Positions 8,993 through 18,541 of a DNA stretch of 64,000 bases are shown here, piece by piece. Source of the stretch: Pseudomonas sp. 8O (GTDB taxonomy: Bacteria; Pseudomonadota; Gammaproteobacteria; Pseudomonadales; Pseudomonadaceae); NCBI RefSeq assembly GCF_902506495.1, contig NZ_LR733265.1, positions 622,098 through 686,097 of the forward strand, given 5' to 3'. Within the stretch, counting starts at the first letter, position 1. Each line of letters opens with the position of its first letter. Both the position numbers and the translations under genes were made by a program. The notes beneath the pieces were generated by a model that saw nothing but the letters and a program-made list of their open reading frames with translations, ran no database searches and was not told the DNA's origin.

Positions 8993-9052
8993 GTAGGAGC
9001 CCGCTTGCGGGCGATTGCAAACCTATTCATCGCCCGCAAGCGGGCTCCTACA
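8993..9052. repeat. REP inverted pair between urtB and urtC
   Basis: GTAGGAGCCCGCTTGCGGGC and its inverted copy GCCCGCAAGCGGGCTCCTAC occupy most of the 88-base gap. It begins three bases after the urtB stop codon. Confidence 0.85.
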
Positions 9053-9077
9053 GGATCGTTGAATTGAGGGCACGAGC

Positions 9078-10247
9078 ATGAATCCGACACTCGACAAACT
9101 GCTCGGCGGCAAGCAGGGCGCCATCGGTCTGGCGCTGCTCGCCGCGCTGATCCTGGTGGTATTCCCGCTGGCGCTGGATGCCTTCCGCCTGAACATGGTG
9201 GGCAAATACCTGACCTATGCCTTCGTCGCCGTTGGCCTGGTGCTGTGCTGGGGCTATGGCGGCATCTTGAGCCTGGGCCAGGGCATCTTCTTCGGCCTGG
9301 GTGGCTACTGCATGGCGATGTTCCTCAAGCTCGAGGCATCCGACCCGGAGAGAACCAAGATCCAGTCCACACCTGGCATCCCGGACTTCATGGACTGGAA
9401 CCAGATCACCGAACTGCCGCTGCTCTGGGAACCCTTCCACAGCCTGAGCTTCACCCTGATCGCCGTGGTAGTGGTGCCGGTGTTGCTGGCGTTGGTGATC
9501 GGTATTGCGATGTTCAAGCGCCGCGTGGGGGACGTGTACTTTTCCATCGTCACTCAGGCCATCGCGCTGATTCTCACCGTGCTGATCATCGGCCAGCAGG
9601 GCTTGACCGGCGGGGTCAACGGCATCACCGATCTGCGCACGCTCAAGGGCTGGGACATCCGCAGCGACGAGGCCAAGCTGATCCTCTACTTCGTCAGTGC
9701 GGCGCTGTTGATCGGCTGCATTCTCATCGCGCGTTTCATCATCGCCTCCAAGCTGGGCCGTCTGCTCCTGGCGATGCGCGACAAGGAAGAGCGGGTGCGT
9801 TTTTCCGGTTACGACGTGGCCAGCTTCAAGATCTTCGTGTTCTGCGTTGGTGCGGCGTTCGCCGGTATCGGCGGGGCGATGTTCACCCTGCAGGTGGGCT
9901 TCATGTCACCGAGCTTCGTCGGCATCGTGCCGTCGATCGAGATGGTCATCTTCGCTGCGGTCGGTGGGCGCCTGTCACTGCTCGGTGCGGTGTACGGCGC
10001 GTTGCTGGTCAATTTCGGCAAGACCTACTTTTCCGAGAGTTTCCCCGAGCTGTGGCTGTACCTGATGGGCGGCCTGTTCATCGTCGTGGTCATGTACTTC
10101 CCCAATGGTCTGGCCGGGCTGTGGGACAGTCACGGCAAACGCTGTCTGGCACGCCTGCGGCGCAAACCGCAGGTGCTCGTTACACCACCGCCTGCCGTCA
10201 TCGCCACCGGCAAGCGTCCAACCCCTGAACTGGAGACCACGCCATGA
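9078..10247 (+). CDS. urtC: Amide/urea ABC transporter permease (UrtC type)
   Basis: A 389-residue LivM/UrtC-family permease, the second pore subunit. Family signatures include GYGGILSLGQGIFFGLGGYCMAM (split about residues 57-80), GQQGLTGGVNGITD and FSGYDVASFKIFVFC. Around ten hydrophobic segments are present. A short cytoplasmic, Pro- and basic-rich tail follows the last helix. The stop codon overlaps the ATG of the next gene (ATGA), so it is translationally coupled to the ATPase. Confidence 0.88.
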   Translation: MNPTLDKLLGGKQGAIGLALLAALILVVFPLALDAFRLNMVGKYLTYAFVAVGLVLCWGYGGILSLGQGIFFGLGGYCMAMFLKLEASDPERTKIQSTPGIPDFMDWNQITELPLLWEPFHSLSFTLIAVVVVPVLLALVIGIAMFKRRVGDVYFSIVTQAIALILTVLIIGQQGLTGGVNGITDLRTLKGWDIRSDEAKLILYFVSAALLIGCILIARFIIASKLGRLLLAMRDKEERVRFSGYDVASFKIFVFCVGAAFAGIGGAMFTLQVGFMSPSFVGIVPSIEMVIFAAVGGRLSLLGAVYGALLVNFGKTYFSESFPELWLYLMGGLFIVVVMYFPNGLAGLWDSHGKRCLARLRRKPQVLVTPPPAVIATGKRPTPELETTP

Positions 10248-11005
10248 ACAGCCCCGCAGGCTTTCAGGCCGCCAAGCCGGTACTGGCCATCGAAGGGCTG
10301 ACCGTGTCCTTCGACGGCTTCAAGGCGGTCAACGACCTCAACCTCTACGTCGACCGCAACGAAGTGCATGTGGTGATCGGCCCCAACGGGGCCGGCAAGA
10401 CCACGGTGCTCGACCTGATCTGTGGCAAGACCCGCGCCACCGCCGGCAGCATCGATTTCGACGGCCGTGAGCTGACCAAGATGCGCGAGTACGACATCGT
10501 CCGCGCTGGCGTCGGGCGCAAGTTCCAGAACCCGTCGATCTACGAAAACCTGACGGTGTTCGAGAACCTGGAAATGTCCTACCCGGCCGGGCGCAAGGTG
10601 TTCGGCGCGCTGTTCTTCAAGCGCACGCAAGAGGTGATCGAGCGGGTCGAACAGGTTGCGCAGGAAATCATGCTCGGTGATCACCTGCACCGTCAGGCTG
10701 AACTGCTCTCGCACGGGCAGAAACAGTGGCTGGAGATCGGCATGTTGCTGATGCAGGACCCGCAGTTATTGATGCTCGACGAGCCCGTGGCCGGCATGAG
10801 TGTCAGCGAGCGAGTGGCCACGGCCGATCTGCTCAATCGCATCAGCCAGGGCCGTTCGGTGCTGGTCATCGAGCACGACATGGAGTTCGTCAAGAGCATC
10901 GCCCACCGCGTCACGGTGCTGCACCAGGGCAAGGTGCTGGCCGAGGGCAGCATGGAGGCGGTGCAGAGCAATCCCAAGGTGATCGAGGTGTATCTGGGGC
11001 ATTGA
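10244..11005 (+). CDS. urtD: Amide/urea ABC transporter ATPase (UrtD type)
   Basis: A 253-residue ABC ATPase of the LivG/UrtD group. Walker A is GPNGAGKTTVLD (about residue 46). The signature motif region is LSHGQKQWLEIGMLLMQDP, with the His variant of LSGGQ typical of UrtD. Walker B is LLMLDEPVAGMS, and the switch His lies in VLVIEHDMEFV. It starts by ATGA overlap with urtC. It energises uptake together with the second ATPase encoded after a 107-base gap that contains repeats. Confidence 0.9.
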   Translation: MNSPAGFQAAKPVLAIEGLTVSFDGFKAVNDLNLYVDRNEVHVVIGPNGAGKTTVLDLICGKTRATAGSIDFDGRELTKMREYDIVRAGVGRKFQNPSIYENLTVFENLEMSYPAGRKVFGALFFKRTQEVIERVEQVAQEIMLGDHLHRQAELLSHGQKQWLEIGMLLMQDPQLLMLDEPVAGMSVSERVATADLLNRISQGRSVLVIEHDMEFVKSIAHRVTVLHQGKVLAEGSMEAVQSNPKVIEVYLGH

Positions 11006-11032
11006 TCCCGGATGCCGAGGCTTCCACCGACC

Positions 11033-11092
11033 GTAGGGTGCGCCGTGCGCACCATGCGACCGAGCCGCGTAGCCCGGATGAAATCCGGGGCG
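11033..11092. repeat. Two different interspersed repeat units between urtD and urtE
   Basis: GTAGGGTGCGCCGTGCGCACC at 11033-11053 is one family, seen again near 13329, 30029, 59458, 61480 and 62514. GTAGCCCGGATGAAATCCGG at 11069-11088 is another, seen again near 41192 and 56897. Each can fold into a short hairpin. Confidence 0.75.
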
Positions 11093-11112
11093 TGTTTAGC
11101 AAGGAGTCATCT

Positions 11113-11802
11113 ATGTTCCAGATCAGCAACCTCGCTTCCGGCTACGGCCAGAGCCAGATACTCCACGAGCTCAACCTCGACGTGGCGAAGAAGGAAATCG
11201 TCGCGGTGATGGGCCGCAACGGCATGGGCAAGACCACCTTGTTCAAGAGCCTGATGGGCATCCTGCCGCAGTGGGGCGGGCAGATTCGTGTGGACGGCAA
11301 GGACGTGTCGAAACTGGAAACCCATCAGCGGGTGGAAAGCGGCATCGCCTACGTGCCGCAGGGGCGGATGATCTTCTCGCACATGACCGTGCTGGAAAAC
11401 ATCCAGACCGGCCTGCCAGCTTCGGCCGGTGGCAAGGTGCCGGACGATCTCTATGCGCTGTTCCCGGTGCTGCTCGAGATGCGCCACCGCAAGGGCGGCA
11501 ACCTCTCCGGTGGCCAGCAGCAACAACTGGCCATCGCCCGCGCGCTGGCCACCAACCCCAAGGTGCTGCTGCTCGATGAGCCGACCGAGGGCATCCAGCC
11601 GTCGATCATCAAGGACATCGCCCGCAGCCTGAAGGAGATCCGCAACATGCGCGATCTGACCATCGTGGTGTCCGAGCAGGTGCTGTCGTTCACCATGGAA
11701 ATCGCCGACCGCTTCCTGGTCATCGAGAAGGGCAAGTTCGTCGTCGAGGAAACCCGCGACAAGGTCGACGAGGCGAGCATCAGCCGTTATTTGTCGGTGT
11801 GA
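11113..11802 (+). CDS. urtE: Amide/urea ABC transporter ATPase (UrtE type)
   Basis: A 229-residue LivF/UrtE-type ATPase, starting MFQISNLASGYGQSQILHEL with AAGGAG nine bases upstream. Walker A is GRNGMGKTTLFK, with the Met typical of UrtE. The signature is NLSGGQQQQLAIARAL, Walker B LLLDEPTEGIQPS, and VSEQVLSF replaces the switch His region, as is usual in this subfamily. It forms the ATPase heterodimer with the urtD product. The transporter cluster ends here; a REP pair and the fmdA promoter follow. Confidence 0.9.
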   Translation: MFQISNLASGYGQSQILHELNLDVAKKEIVAVMGRNGMGKTTLFKSLMGILPQWGGQIRVDGKDVSKLETHQRVESGIAYVPQGRMIFSHMTVLENIQTGLPASAGGKVPDDLYALFPVLLEMRHRKGGNLSGGQQQQLAIARALATNPKVLLLDEPTEGIQPSIIKDIARSLKEIRNMRDLTIVVSEQVLSFTMEIADRFLVIEKGKFVVEETRDKVDEASISRYLSV

Positions 11803-11810
11803 CGCAATCT

Positions 11811-11873
11811 GTAGGAGCCCGCTTGCGGGCGATGCTGTCGCTTGCAATCAATCGCCGGCAAGCCGGCTCCTAC
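11811..11873. repeat. REP inverted pair after urtE
   Basis: GTAGGAGCCCGCTTGCGGGC and GCCGGCAAGCCGGCTCCTAC, starting eight bases after the urtE stop. The rest of the gap to fmdA holds an operator-like site but no gene. Confidence 0.85.
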
Positions 11874-11978
11874 AGGTACAAATTCCCGCTTTACGGCCGG
11901 TGTGTTCTCCATGCACCGGCCGCTTTTTCGCGCCTGCGAAAAATACCTGCAGGCCGCATGAGCCCTGCAATGCGGGCA

Positions 11979-11994
11979 TACGTCATCCAACGTA
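11979..11994. promoter_or_regulatory. Candidate response-regulator operator, site 3 (before fmdA)
   Basis: TACGTCATCCAACGTA matches the two 16-mers before urtA in its first seven and last four bases (also ACGTA with site 1). It ends 84 bases before the fmdA ATG. This suggests that fmdA has its own promoter under the same control as the transporter. Confidence 0.55.
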
Positions 11995-12078
11995 TTGGCC
12001 GATTTCACCGCGCGTTCGAGACTGGCTGCGTATCCCGGCACAGGCCGGCATTCCTCACAGGTCTTATGGAGCTCAGTC

Positions 12079-13308
12079 ATGACCGATACCCTGATCAAGG
12101 TCGACCTCAACCAGGCTGCTACCGAAAACGAACAGGTGCACAACCGCTGGCACCCGGACATTCCCATGGCCTGCTGGGTCAACCCGGGGGATGACTTCAT
12201 TCTCGAAACCTACGACTGGACCGGCGGTGCGATCAAGAACGACGACGACGCCAGCGATGTGCGTGACGTCGACCTGTCCACCGTGCATTACCTGTCCGGG
12301 CCGGTGGGCGTGAAGGGCGCTCAGCCGGGCGACCTGCTGATCGTCGAACTGCTCGATATCGGCGCCAAGCAGGACATGCTCTGGGGCTTCAACGGCTTCT
12401 TCTCGAAGAACAACGGCGGTGGTTTTCTCACCGACCATTTTCCATCCGCGCAGAAGTCGATCTGGGACTTCGAAGGCATGTTCACCAAGAGCCGGCATAT
12501 TCCCGGCGTGCGTTTCGCTGGCCTGATCCACCCAGGGCTGATCGGCTGCCTGCCGGATCACAAGATGCTCGCCGACTGGAACAAGCGTGAGCAGGCGCTG
12601 ATCGATACCAACCCAACTCGCGTACCGCCGCTGGCCAACCCGCCGTTCGCCAGCACTGCGCACATGGGCAAGATGAAGGGCGAGGCGCGCGACCTGGCAG
12701 CCGCTACCGGCGCGCGCACCGTGCCGCCGCGGGAGCATGGCGGCAACTGCGATATCAAGGATCTGTCGCGTGGCTCGAAGATCTTCTTCCCGGTCTATGT
12801 CGACGGCGCCGGCCTGTCGGTAGGCGACCTGCACTTCAGCCAGGGCGACGGCGAGATCACCTTCTGCGGCGCCATCGAGATGGCCGGCTGGGTGCACATG
12901 AAGGTCGAGCTGATCAAGGGTGGCATGGCCAAGTACGGCATCAAGAACCCGATCTTCAAGCCCAGTCCGATCGTGCCCACCTACAACAACTACCTGATCT
13001 TCGAAGGCATCTCGGTCGACGACGAGGGCAAGCAGCACTACCTGGACGTCAACCTGGCCTACAAGCAGGCCTGCCTCAACGCCATCAACTACCTGACCAA
13101 GTTCGGCTACTCGCCGGCCCAGGGCTACTCGCTGCTAGGCTCGGCGCCGGTACAGGGGCATATCAGCGGCGTGGTCGACATCCCCAACGCCTGCGCCACG
13201 CTGTGGCTGCCGACCGATATCTTCGAGTTCGACATCAACCCCAGCGCCAGCGGCCCGACCAAGTTCCTCGACGGCAGCATCGACCTGCCCATCGCCTACG
13301 ACAAGTGA
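12079..13308 (+). CDS. fmdA: Formamidase (FmdA)
   Basis: A 409-residue member of the acetamidase/formamidase family, close in size to FmdA of Methylophilus methylotrophus. It hydrolyses formamide (and some short amides) to ammonia and the acid in the cytoplasm. Recognisable segments are HNRWHPDIP, NPGDDFILETYDWTGG, GPVGVKGAQPGDLLIVE, FAGLIHPGLIGCLP, PPREHGGNCDIKDLSRGS and HFSQGDGEITFCGAIEM. The start at 12079 has GGAG at suitable distance; an in-frame start at 11995 would extend it without homologous sequence and lies beside the operator. The adjoining ABC importer would supply the substrate. Confidence 0.94.
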   Translation: MTDTLIKVDLNQAATENEQVHNRWHPDIPMACWVNPGDDFILETYDWTGGAIKNDDDASDVRDVDLSTVHYLSGPVGVKGAQPGDLLIVELLDIGAKQDMLWGFNGFFSKNNGGGFLTDHFPSAQKSIWDFEGMFTKSRHIPGVRFAGLIHPGLIGCLPDHKMLADWNKREQALIDTNPTRVPPLANPPFASTAHMGKMKGEARDLAAATGARTVPPREHGGNCDIKDLSRGSKIFFPVYVDGAGLSVGDLHFSQGDGEITFCGAIEMAGWVHMKVELIKGGMAKYGIKNPIFKPSPIVPTYNNYLIFEGISVDDEGKQHYLDVNLAYKQACLNAINYLTKFGYSPAQGYSLLGSAPVQGHISGVVDIPNACATLWLPTDIFEFDINPSASGPTKFLDGSIDLPIAYDK

Positions 13309-13328
13309 TGCTCATGCGCACGGCCACC

Positions 13329-13349
13329 GTAGGGTGCGCCGTGCGCACC
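13329..13349. repeat. Interspersed repeat unit (GTAGGGTGCGCCGTGCGCACC)
   Basis: A single unit in the short gap between fmdA and fmdB, identical to the unit at 11033. It contains the inverted repeat GGTGCGC/GCGCACC. Confidence 0.75.
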
Positions 13350-13369
13350 GAATTTATCGAGGTTTTGCC

Positions 13370-13717
13370 ATGCCCATCTACGAATACGACTGCCCGAGCT
13401 GTGGCGATTTCACCGTGCTGCGGCCGATGGCCGAGCGCGACGCCGCCTGCGCCTGCCCATACTGCGACGCGCCGAGCGAGCGGGTGATCCTCAGTGCCCC
13501 GGGTCTGGCCAGCATGGCCGGCAGCCAGCGCCGCGCCCATGAAACCAACGAGCGCAGCGCCCACGCGCCGCACAGCCTCGAAGAGTACAAGGCCAACCGC
13601 AAGCACCCTGCCGGCTGCAGCTGTTGCGGCCCGAGCAAACCGGTCGAGCGCACCAAGGCCAACCCCCACGGCCTCAAGGCCAGCCCCTCGGCACGGCCGT
13701 GGATGATCAGCCACTGA
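13370..13717 (+). CDS. fmdB: FmdB family zinc-ribbon protein
   Basis: A 115-residue protein that begins MPIYEYDCPSCGDF, the FmdB/putative regulatory protein signature. CPSC and CPYC form a likely zinc ribbon in the first 45 residues. A second Cys cluster, CSCCG, lies near residue 85. In M. methylotrophus fmdB lies beside fmdA and is thought to regulate amidase expression, but its biochemical role is not established. The ATG at 13370 is preferred over 13334 because the family motif starts there. Same strand as fmdA, 61 bases downstream. Confidence 0.88.
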   Translation: MPIYEYDCPSCGDFTVLRPMAERDAACACPYCDAPSERVILSAPGLASMAGSQRRAHETNERSAHAPHSLEEYKANRKHPAGCSCCGPSKPVERTKANPHGLKASPSARPWMISH

Positions 13718-13730
13718 GGCTGTTTATTGG

Positions 13731-13891
13731 GTCCCCGCCTGCGCGGGGATGACGTGGGTTTTCACCGTCATTCCCGCGAAGGCGGGAATCCAGTTCGCAG
13801 AACGTTCCGTAGGAGCGGCTGGGCGGCATCGCGCTTCAGCCGCGATAACCGGCGACACAGAGAGAATTTCGCGGCTGAAGCCGCTTCCACA
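13731..13891. repeat. Two hairpin repeats in the fmdB-amiE gap
   Basis: A first unit (13731-13794) pairs CCCCGCCTGCGCGGGGATGA with TCATTCCCGCGAAGGCGGGA. A second (about 13812-13891) pairs GCGCTTCAGCCGCGA with TCGCGGCTGAAGCCGC. Both differ from the main REP family. They fill most of the 203-base leader before amiE. Confidence 0.7.
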
Positions 13892-13920
13892 AACCGCAGT
13901 CAACCGGAGGATATACAGCC

Positions 13921-14964
13921 ATGCGCCACGGCGATATTTCCAGCAGCCCTGATACCGTCGGCGTCGCCGTCGTCAATTACAAGATGCCGCGCCTGCATAA
14001 CAAGGCCGAGGTGCTCGACAACGCGCGCAAGATCGCCGAAATGATCAAGGGCATGAAGCTCGGCCTGCCCGGCATGGATCTGGTGGTGTTCCCCGAGTAC
14101 AGCACCATGGGCATCATGTACGACAAGGACGAGATGATGGCCACCGCCGCGACCATCCCCGGTGAGGAAACGGCGATCTTCTCCGCCGCCTGCCGCGAGG
14201 CCAAGACCTGGGGCATCTTCTCGCTCACCGGCGAGCGCCACGAAGAGCACCCGCACAAGGCACCTTACAACACCCTCATCCTGATCAACGACCAGGGCGA
14301 GATCGTCCAGCGTTACCGCAAATGCATTCCCTGGTGTCCCATCGAGGGCTGGTATCCGGGCGACCGCACTTACGTCTCCGAAGGCCCCAAGGGCATGAAG
14401 ATCAGCCTGATCATCTGCGACGACGGCAACTACCCGGAAATCTGGCGTGACTGCGCGATGAAGGGTGCCGAGCTGATCGTGCGCTGCCAGGGCTACATGT
14501 ACCCGGCCAAGGACCAGCAGGTGCTGATGGCCAAGACCATGGCCTGGGCCAACAACTGCTACGTGGCGGTGGCCAACGCCACCGGCTTCGACGGCGTGTA
14601 CAGCTACTTCGGCCACTCGGCGCTGATCGGCTTCGACGGCCGGACGTTGGGCGAATGCGGTGAAGAGGAAATGGGCATCCAGTACGCCCAGCTGTCGGTG
14701 TCGCAGATCCGTGATGCGCGGGCCAACGACCAGTCGCAGAACCATCTGTTCAAGCTGCTGCACCGTGGCTACACCGGCGTCTACAACTCTGGTGATGGCG
14801 ACAAGGGCGTGGCCGATTGCCCCTTCGAGTTCTACCGCACCTGGGTACTGGATGCGCAGAAGGCTCAGGAGAACGTGGAGAAACTCACCCGCTCGAGCAT
14901 CGGCGTGGCCGACTGCCCGGTCGGTGAGCTGCCGCATCCGGGCAAGGAACGCGTTGCCGGATAG
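13921..14964 (+). CDS. amiE: Aliphatic amidase
   Basis: A 347-residue nitrilase-superfamily amidase (EC 3.5.1.4), nearly the length of P. aeruginosa AmiE (346). It hydrolyses short aliphatic amides such as acetamide and propionamide. The catalytic triad is visible: Glu in [14 protein letters not shown] (about 59), Lys in [14 protein letters not shown] (about 134) and Cys in [15 protein letters not shown] (about 166). GGAGG precedes the ATG by nine bases. Unlike the P. aeruginosa operon, no amiC, amiR or amiS is present nearby. Expression is therefore probably tied to the two-component system rather than to AmiR antitermination. Confidence 0.96.
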   Translation: MRHGDISSSPDTVGVAVVNYKMPRLHNKAEVLDNARKIAEMIKGMKLGLPGMDLVVFPEYSTMGIMYDKDEMMATAATIPGEETAIFSAACREAKTWGIFSLTGERHEEHPHKAPYNTLILINDQGEIVQRYRKCIPWCPIEGWYPGDRTYVSEGPKGMKISLIICDDGNYPEIWRDCAMKGAELIVRCQGYMYPAKDQQVLMAKTMAWANNCYVAVANATGFDGVYSYFGHSALIGFDGRTLGECGEEEMGIQYAQLSVSQIRDARANDQSQNHLFKLLHRGYTGVYNSGDGDKGVADCPFEFYRTWVLDAQKAQENVEKLTRSSIGVADCPVGELPHPGKERVAG

Positions 14965-14970
14965 GACTTG

Positions 14971-15025
14971 ATCGCCGGCAAGCCGGCTCCTACGGGGGGC
15001 GTGTAGGAGCCGGCTTGCCGGCGAT
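14971..15025. repeat. REP pair, tail-to-tail orientation
   Basis: ATCGCCGGCAAGCCGGCTCC comes first and its inverted copy GTAGGAGCCGGCTTGCCGGC second, the reverse order of the other pairs. It lies between amiE and the AAA+ gene. Confidence 0.85.
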
Positions 15026-15050
15026 GCTTTTGCCTTATGGGACAGACACC

Positions 15051-16085
15051 ATGCCCTTCGCCAACGACCTGATCGACAGCAACCGCGAGCGCCTGGAGGA
15101 TCAAGGCGTTACTCGGCTGCAATCACGCTTCCTCTTCGAGCCAATGGCAGTCATGGCCCTGCTACGTTCGCGCATCGTCGGCCAGGACGCGGTGCTGGCG
15201 CAGGTCGAGGCCATGCTCAAGGTGGTCAAGGCCGATATCGGCGAGCGCGAGCGGCCACTGGCAGTCAACCTGTTCATGGGCCCGACCGGTGTCGGCAAGA
15301 CCGAGATCGTGCGCCTGCTGGCACAGGCCATTCATGGCCGCGCCGATGCGTTGTGCCGCATCGACATGCACACCCTGGCCCAGGAGCACTATGCTGCTGC
15401 GTTGACCGGTGCGCCGCCTGGTTACGTCGGCAGCAAGGAGGGCACCACGTTGTTCGATGCAGAGGCCATCGCCGGCAGTTTCGGGCGGCCCGGCATCGTG
15501 CTGTTCGACGAGTTGGAGAAGGCCAGCCCCGAAGTGCTGCGTAGCCTGCTCGGCATTCTCGAACATGGCTGTCTGACCCTGACCGCCGGCAGCCGCACCC
15601 TGGACTTTCGCAACAGCCTGATCTTCATGACCAGCAACATCGGCGCGCAGCAGGCGCAACGCTACCGCGAGCGTTTCGCCCGTGGCTGGCGGCGTTGGTT
15701 GGGGCTGGCGCCGAGAGGTGAGGCCGCATTGCTGGAACAGATGCTGCACGAGCGCTTTGAGCCGGAATGGCTCAATCGTATCGACCGCATTCTGGTGTTT
15801 GAACGTGTCGACGAGCAGTGGTTGGATGCTTTGCTGAACATCGAGTTGGACAAGCTCAATCAGCGCCTGGGTCGTCAGGGCCGCTCGCTACACGTGGAGC
15901 CCTGCGCCCGGGTCTGGTTGTGCCGCGAGCACGATATCCGCTTCGGTGCTCGTGCCTTGGCCCGGCGGCTGCGCACCGAACTGGAGCCGGCAATCGCCGA
16001 ATGCCTGCTGAATGACCCCGCCACGACCCGACTGCTTTGCACCTGCGAGCACGATAGTTTGCAGGTCAGCGAGTGCTCTTCGTAG
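15051..16085 (+). CDS. amiB: AmiB-like AAA+ ATPase (ClpA/B-type)
   Basis: A 344-residue single-module AAA+ protein related to the second ATPase module of ClpA/ClpB. Walker A is GPTGVGKTE, Walker B ends in IVLFDELEKA, and sensor 1 lies in NSLIFMTSNIG. GAPPGYVGSKEGT is the ClpB-type pore/loop signature, and the C-terminal small domain has FGARALARRLRTELE. In P. aeruginosa the gene after amiE is amiB, which encodes this type of protein; its exact role in amidase synthesis or assembly is not settled. The start at 15051 follows the REP pair; the ribosome binding site is weak. Confidence 0.85.
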   Translation: MPFANDLIDSNRERLEDQGVTRLQSRFLFEPMAVMALLRSRIVGQDAVLAQVEAMLKVVKADIGERERPLAVNLFMGPTGVGKTEIVRLLAQAIHGRADALCRIDMHTLAQEHYAAALTGAPPGYVGSKEGTTLFDAEAIAGSFGRPGIVLFDELEKASPEVLRSLLGILEHGCLTLTAGSRTLDFRNSLIFMTSNIGAQQAQRYRERFARGWRRWLGLAPRGEAALLEQMLHERFEPEWLNRIDRILVFERVDEQWLDALLNIELDKLNQRLGRQGRSLHVEPCARVWLCREHDIRFGARALARRLRTELEPAIAECLLNDPATTRLLCTCEHDSLQVSECSS

Positions 16086-16145
16086 GAGCCGGCTTGCCGG
16101 CGATCATGGCTGACGAAAAAGCATCGCCGGCAAGCCGGCTCCTAC
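16082..16145. repeat. REP inverted pair flanking the RAYT gene (left)
   Basis: GTAGGAGCCGGCTTGCCGGC, about 18 bases of loop, then GCCGGCAAGCCGGCTCCTAC. It lies ten bases downstream of the RAYT stop codon and overlaps the end of the AAA+ gene. Confidence 0.88.
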
Positions 16146-16155
16146 AGGGTGGGTG

Positions 16156-16623
16156 TTACAGCCAGATCGCATCCCAGTGGGGATAGTCTCCGATGCGTTG
16201 TACCAATCCGGCACGCAGCGGGTTGGCGACAACGTATCGCGCCGTGGCGGCCAGGTCTTCTTCCTTGCGCAAGGCATGATCGTGAAAGCCCTTCTGCCAG
16301 ACGCGACCGCTGGCGTTTCGAGCCTTGTTGATGGCGATAGCGCTGCGGGATTTGAGCTGCAATACCCGCTTTGACAGCGGCATCTCCCGCAGCTGGACAA
16401 GCCAGTGCAGGTGATCGGGCATTACTACCCAGGCGAAGGAGTGGACGAGTTGCTGATCATGCAGGCGGCGCATTTCTGCAATCAGCAGCCTTGCTAAGCG
16501 CCAGTCCTGAAAGGTGGGATGTCGTTGATAGGTGACTGCAGTCAGCAGGTAGGCGCGATTCGCTTCGGAAACGCGTCCGGAACGCAGGGCATGGCCATGA
16601 TGGGTAAAACGGCTGGAATCCAT
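16156..16623 (-). CDS. REP-associated tyrosine transposase (RAYT)
   Basis: A 155-residue HUH-type single-strand transposase of the Y1_Tnp family. The N-terminal region has YLLTAVTYQRHPTF. The metal-binding His pair is in VMPDHLHWLVQL (HLH). The region around WQKGFHDHALRKEEDLAATARYVVANPLRAGLV contains the Tyr in ARYVVANP expected as the nucleophile. The gene is bracketed by REP inverted pairs on both sides (16082 and 16638), the normal arrangement for a RAYT. RAYTs are single-copy domesticated enzymes thought to mobilise or maintain REP/REPIN sequences. It is the only mobile-element-related gene in the window. Confidence 0.92.
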   Translation of the reverse strand: MDSSRFTHHGHALRSGRVSEANRAYLLTAVTYQRHPTFQDWRLARLLIAEMRRLHDQQLVHSFAWVVMPDHLHWLVQLREMPLSKRVLQLKSRSAIAINKARNASGRVWQKGFHDHALRKEEDLAATARYVVANPLRAGLVQRIGDYPHWDAIWL

Positions 16624-16637
16624 TCCATATTTCTCTC

Positions 16638-16710
16638 GTAGGAGCCGGCTTGCCGGCGATCAGGGTTAAGCGTGGTTCAGAAGCTGATCGCCCGCAAGCG
16701 GGCTCCTACA
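16638..16710. repeat. REP inverted pair flanking the RAYT gene (right)
   Basis: GTAGGAGCCGGCTTGCCGGC, about 27 bases, then GCCCGCAAGCGGGCTCCTAC. It starts 15 bases upstream of the RAYT start codon and ends 12 bases beyond the prfC stop. Confidence 0.88.
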
Positions 16711-16721
16711 CGATTGAGCCT

Positions 16722-18305
<1,584 letters not shown>

Positions 18306-18471
18306 GAATACGTGCCTGGATGGAGTCGTTGAGGGTGCCTTGGCACCCGTAAAACGCGCGATTATACCGATAACTGCGAGCTCTGGCGGAGAGCGGCTAT
18401 CGCTTTTCAGATGGGCCGGTAGCTGATGCTGCCGGGCCGCGCCGTAGATGCGTAAATAACGCGTAAATGAA

Positions 18472-18491
18472 TGGTTATGAAAATTATTCCC
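18472..18491. promoter_or_regulatory. Fur-box-like sequence before PepSY/flavodoxin reductase
   Basis: GGTTATGAAAATTATTCCCA matches the 19-bp Fur consensus at about 13 positions by eye. It overlaps a possible ATG at 18467 in frame with the reductase, which argues for translation from further downstream. Confidence 0.45.
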
Positions 18492-18541
18492 ATATAGAGT
18501 GGCCGCCCTTCGCAGTGGGTCAGGGCAAGGGTGGCTCCGTC

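Noticed and set aside
13718..13920. AmiR-type antitermination leader before amiE
   Set aside because: The hairpins here belong to dispersed repeat families, no T-run terminator is visible and amiR is absent from the window.
16156..16623. Active insertion sequence
   Set aside because: The protein is a RAYT and is flanked by REP pairs, with no IS-type ends or second gene; treated as a domesticated transposase.
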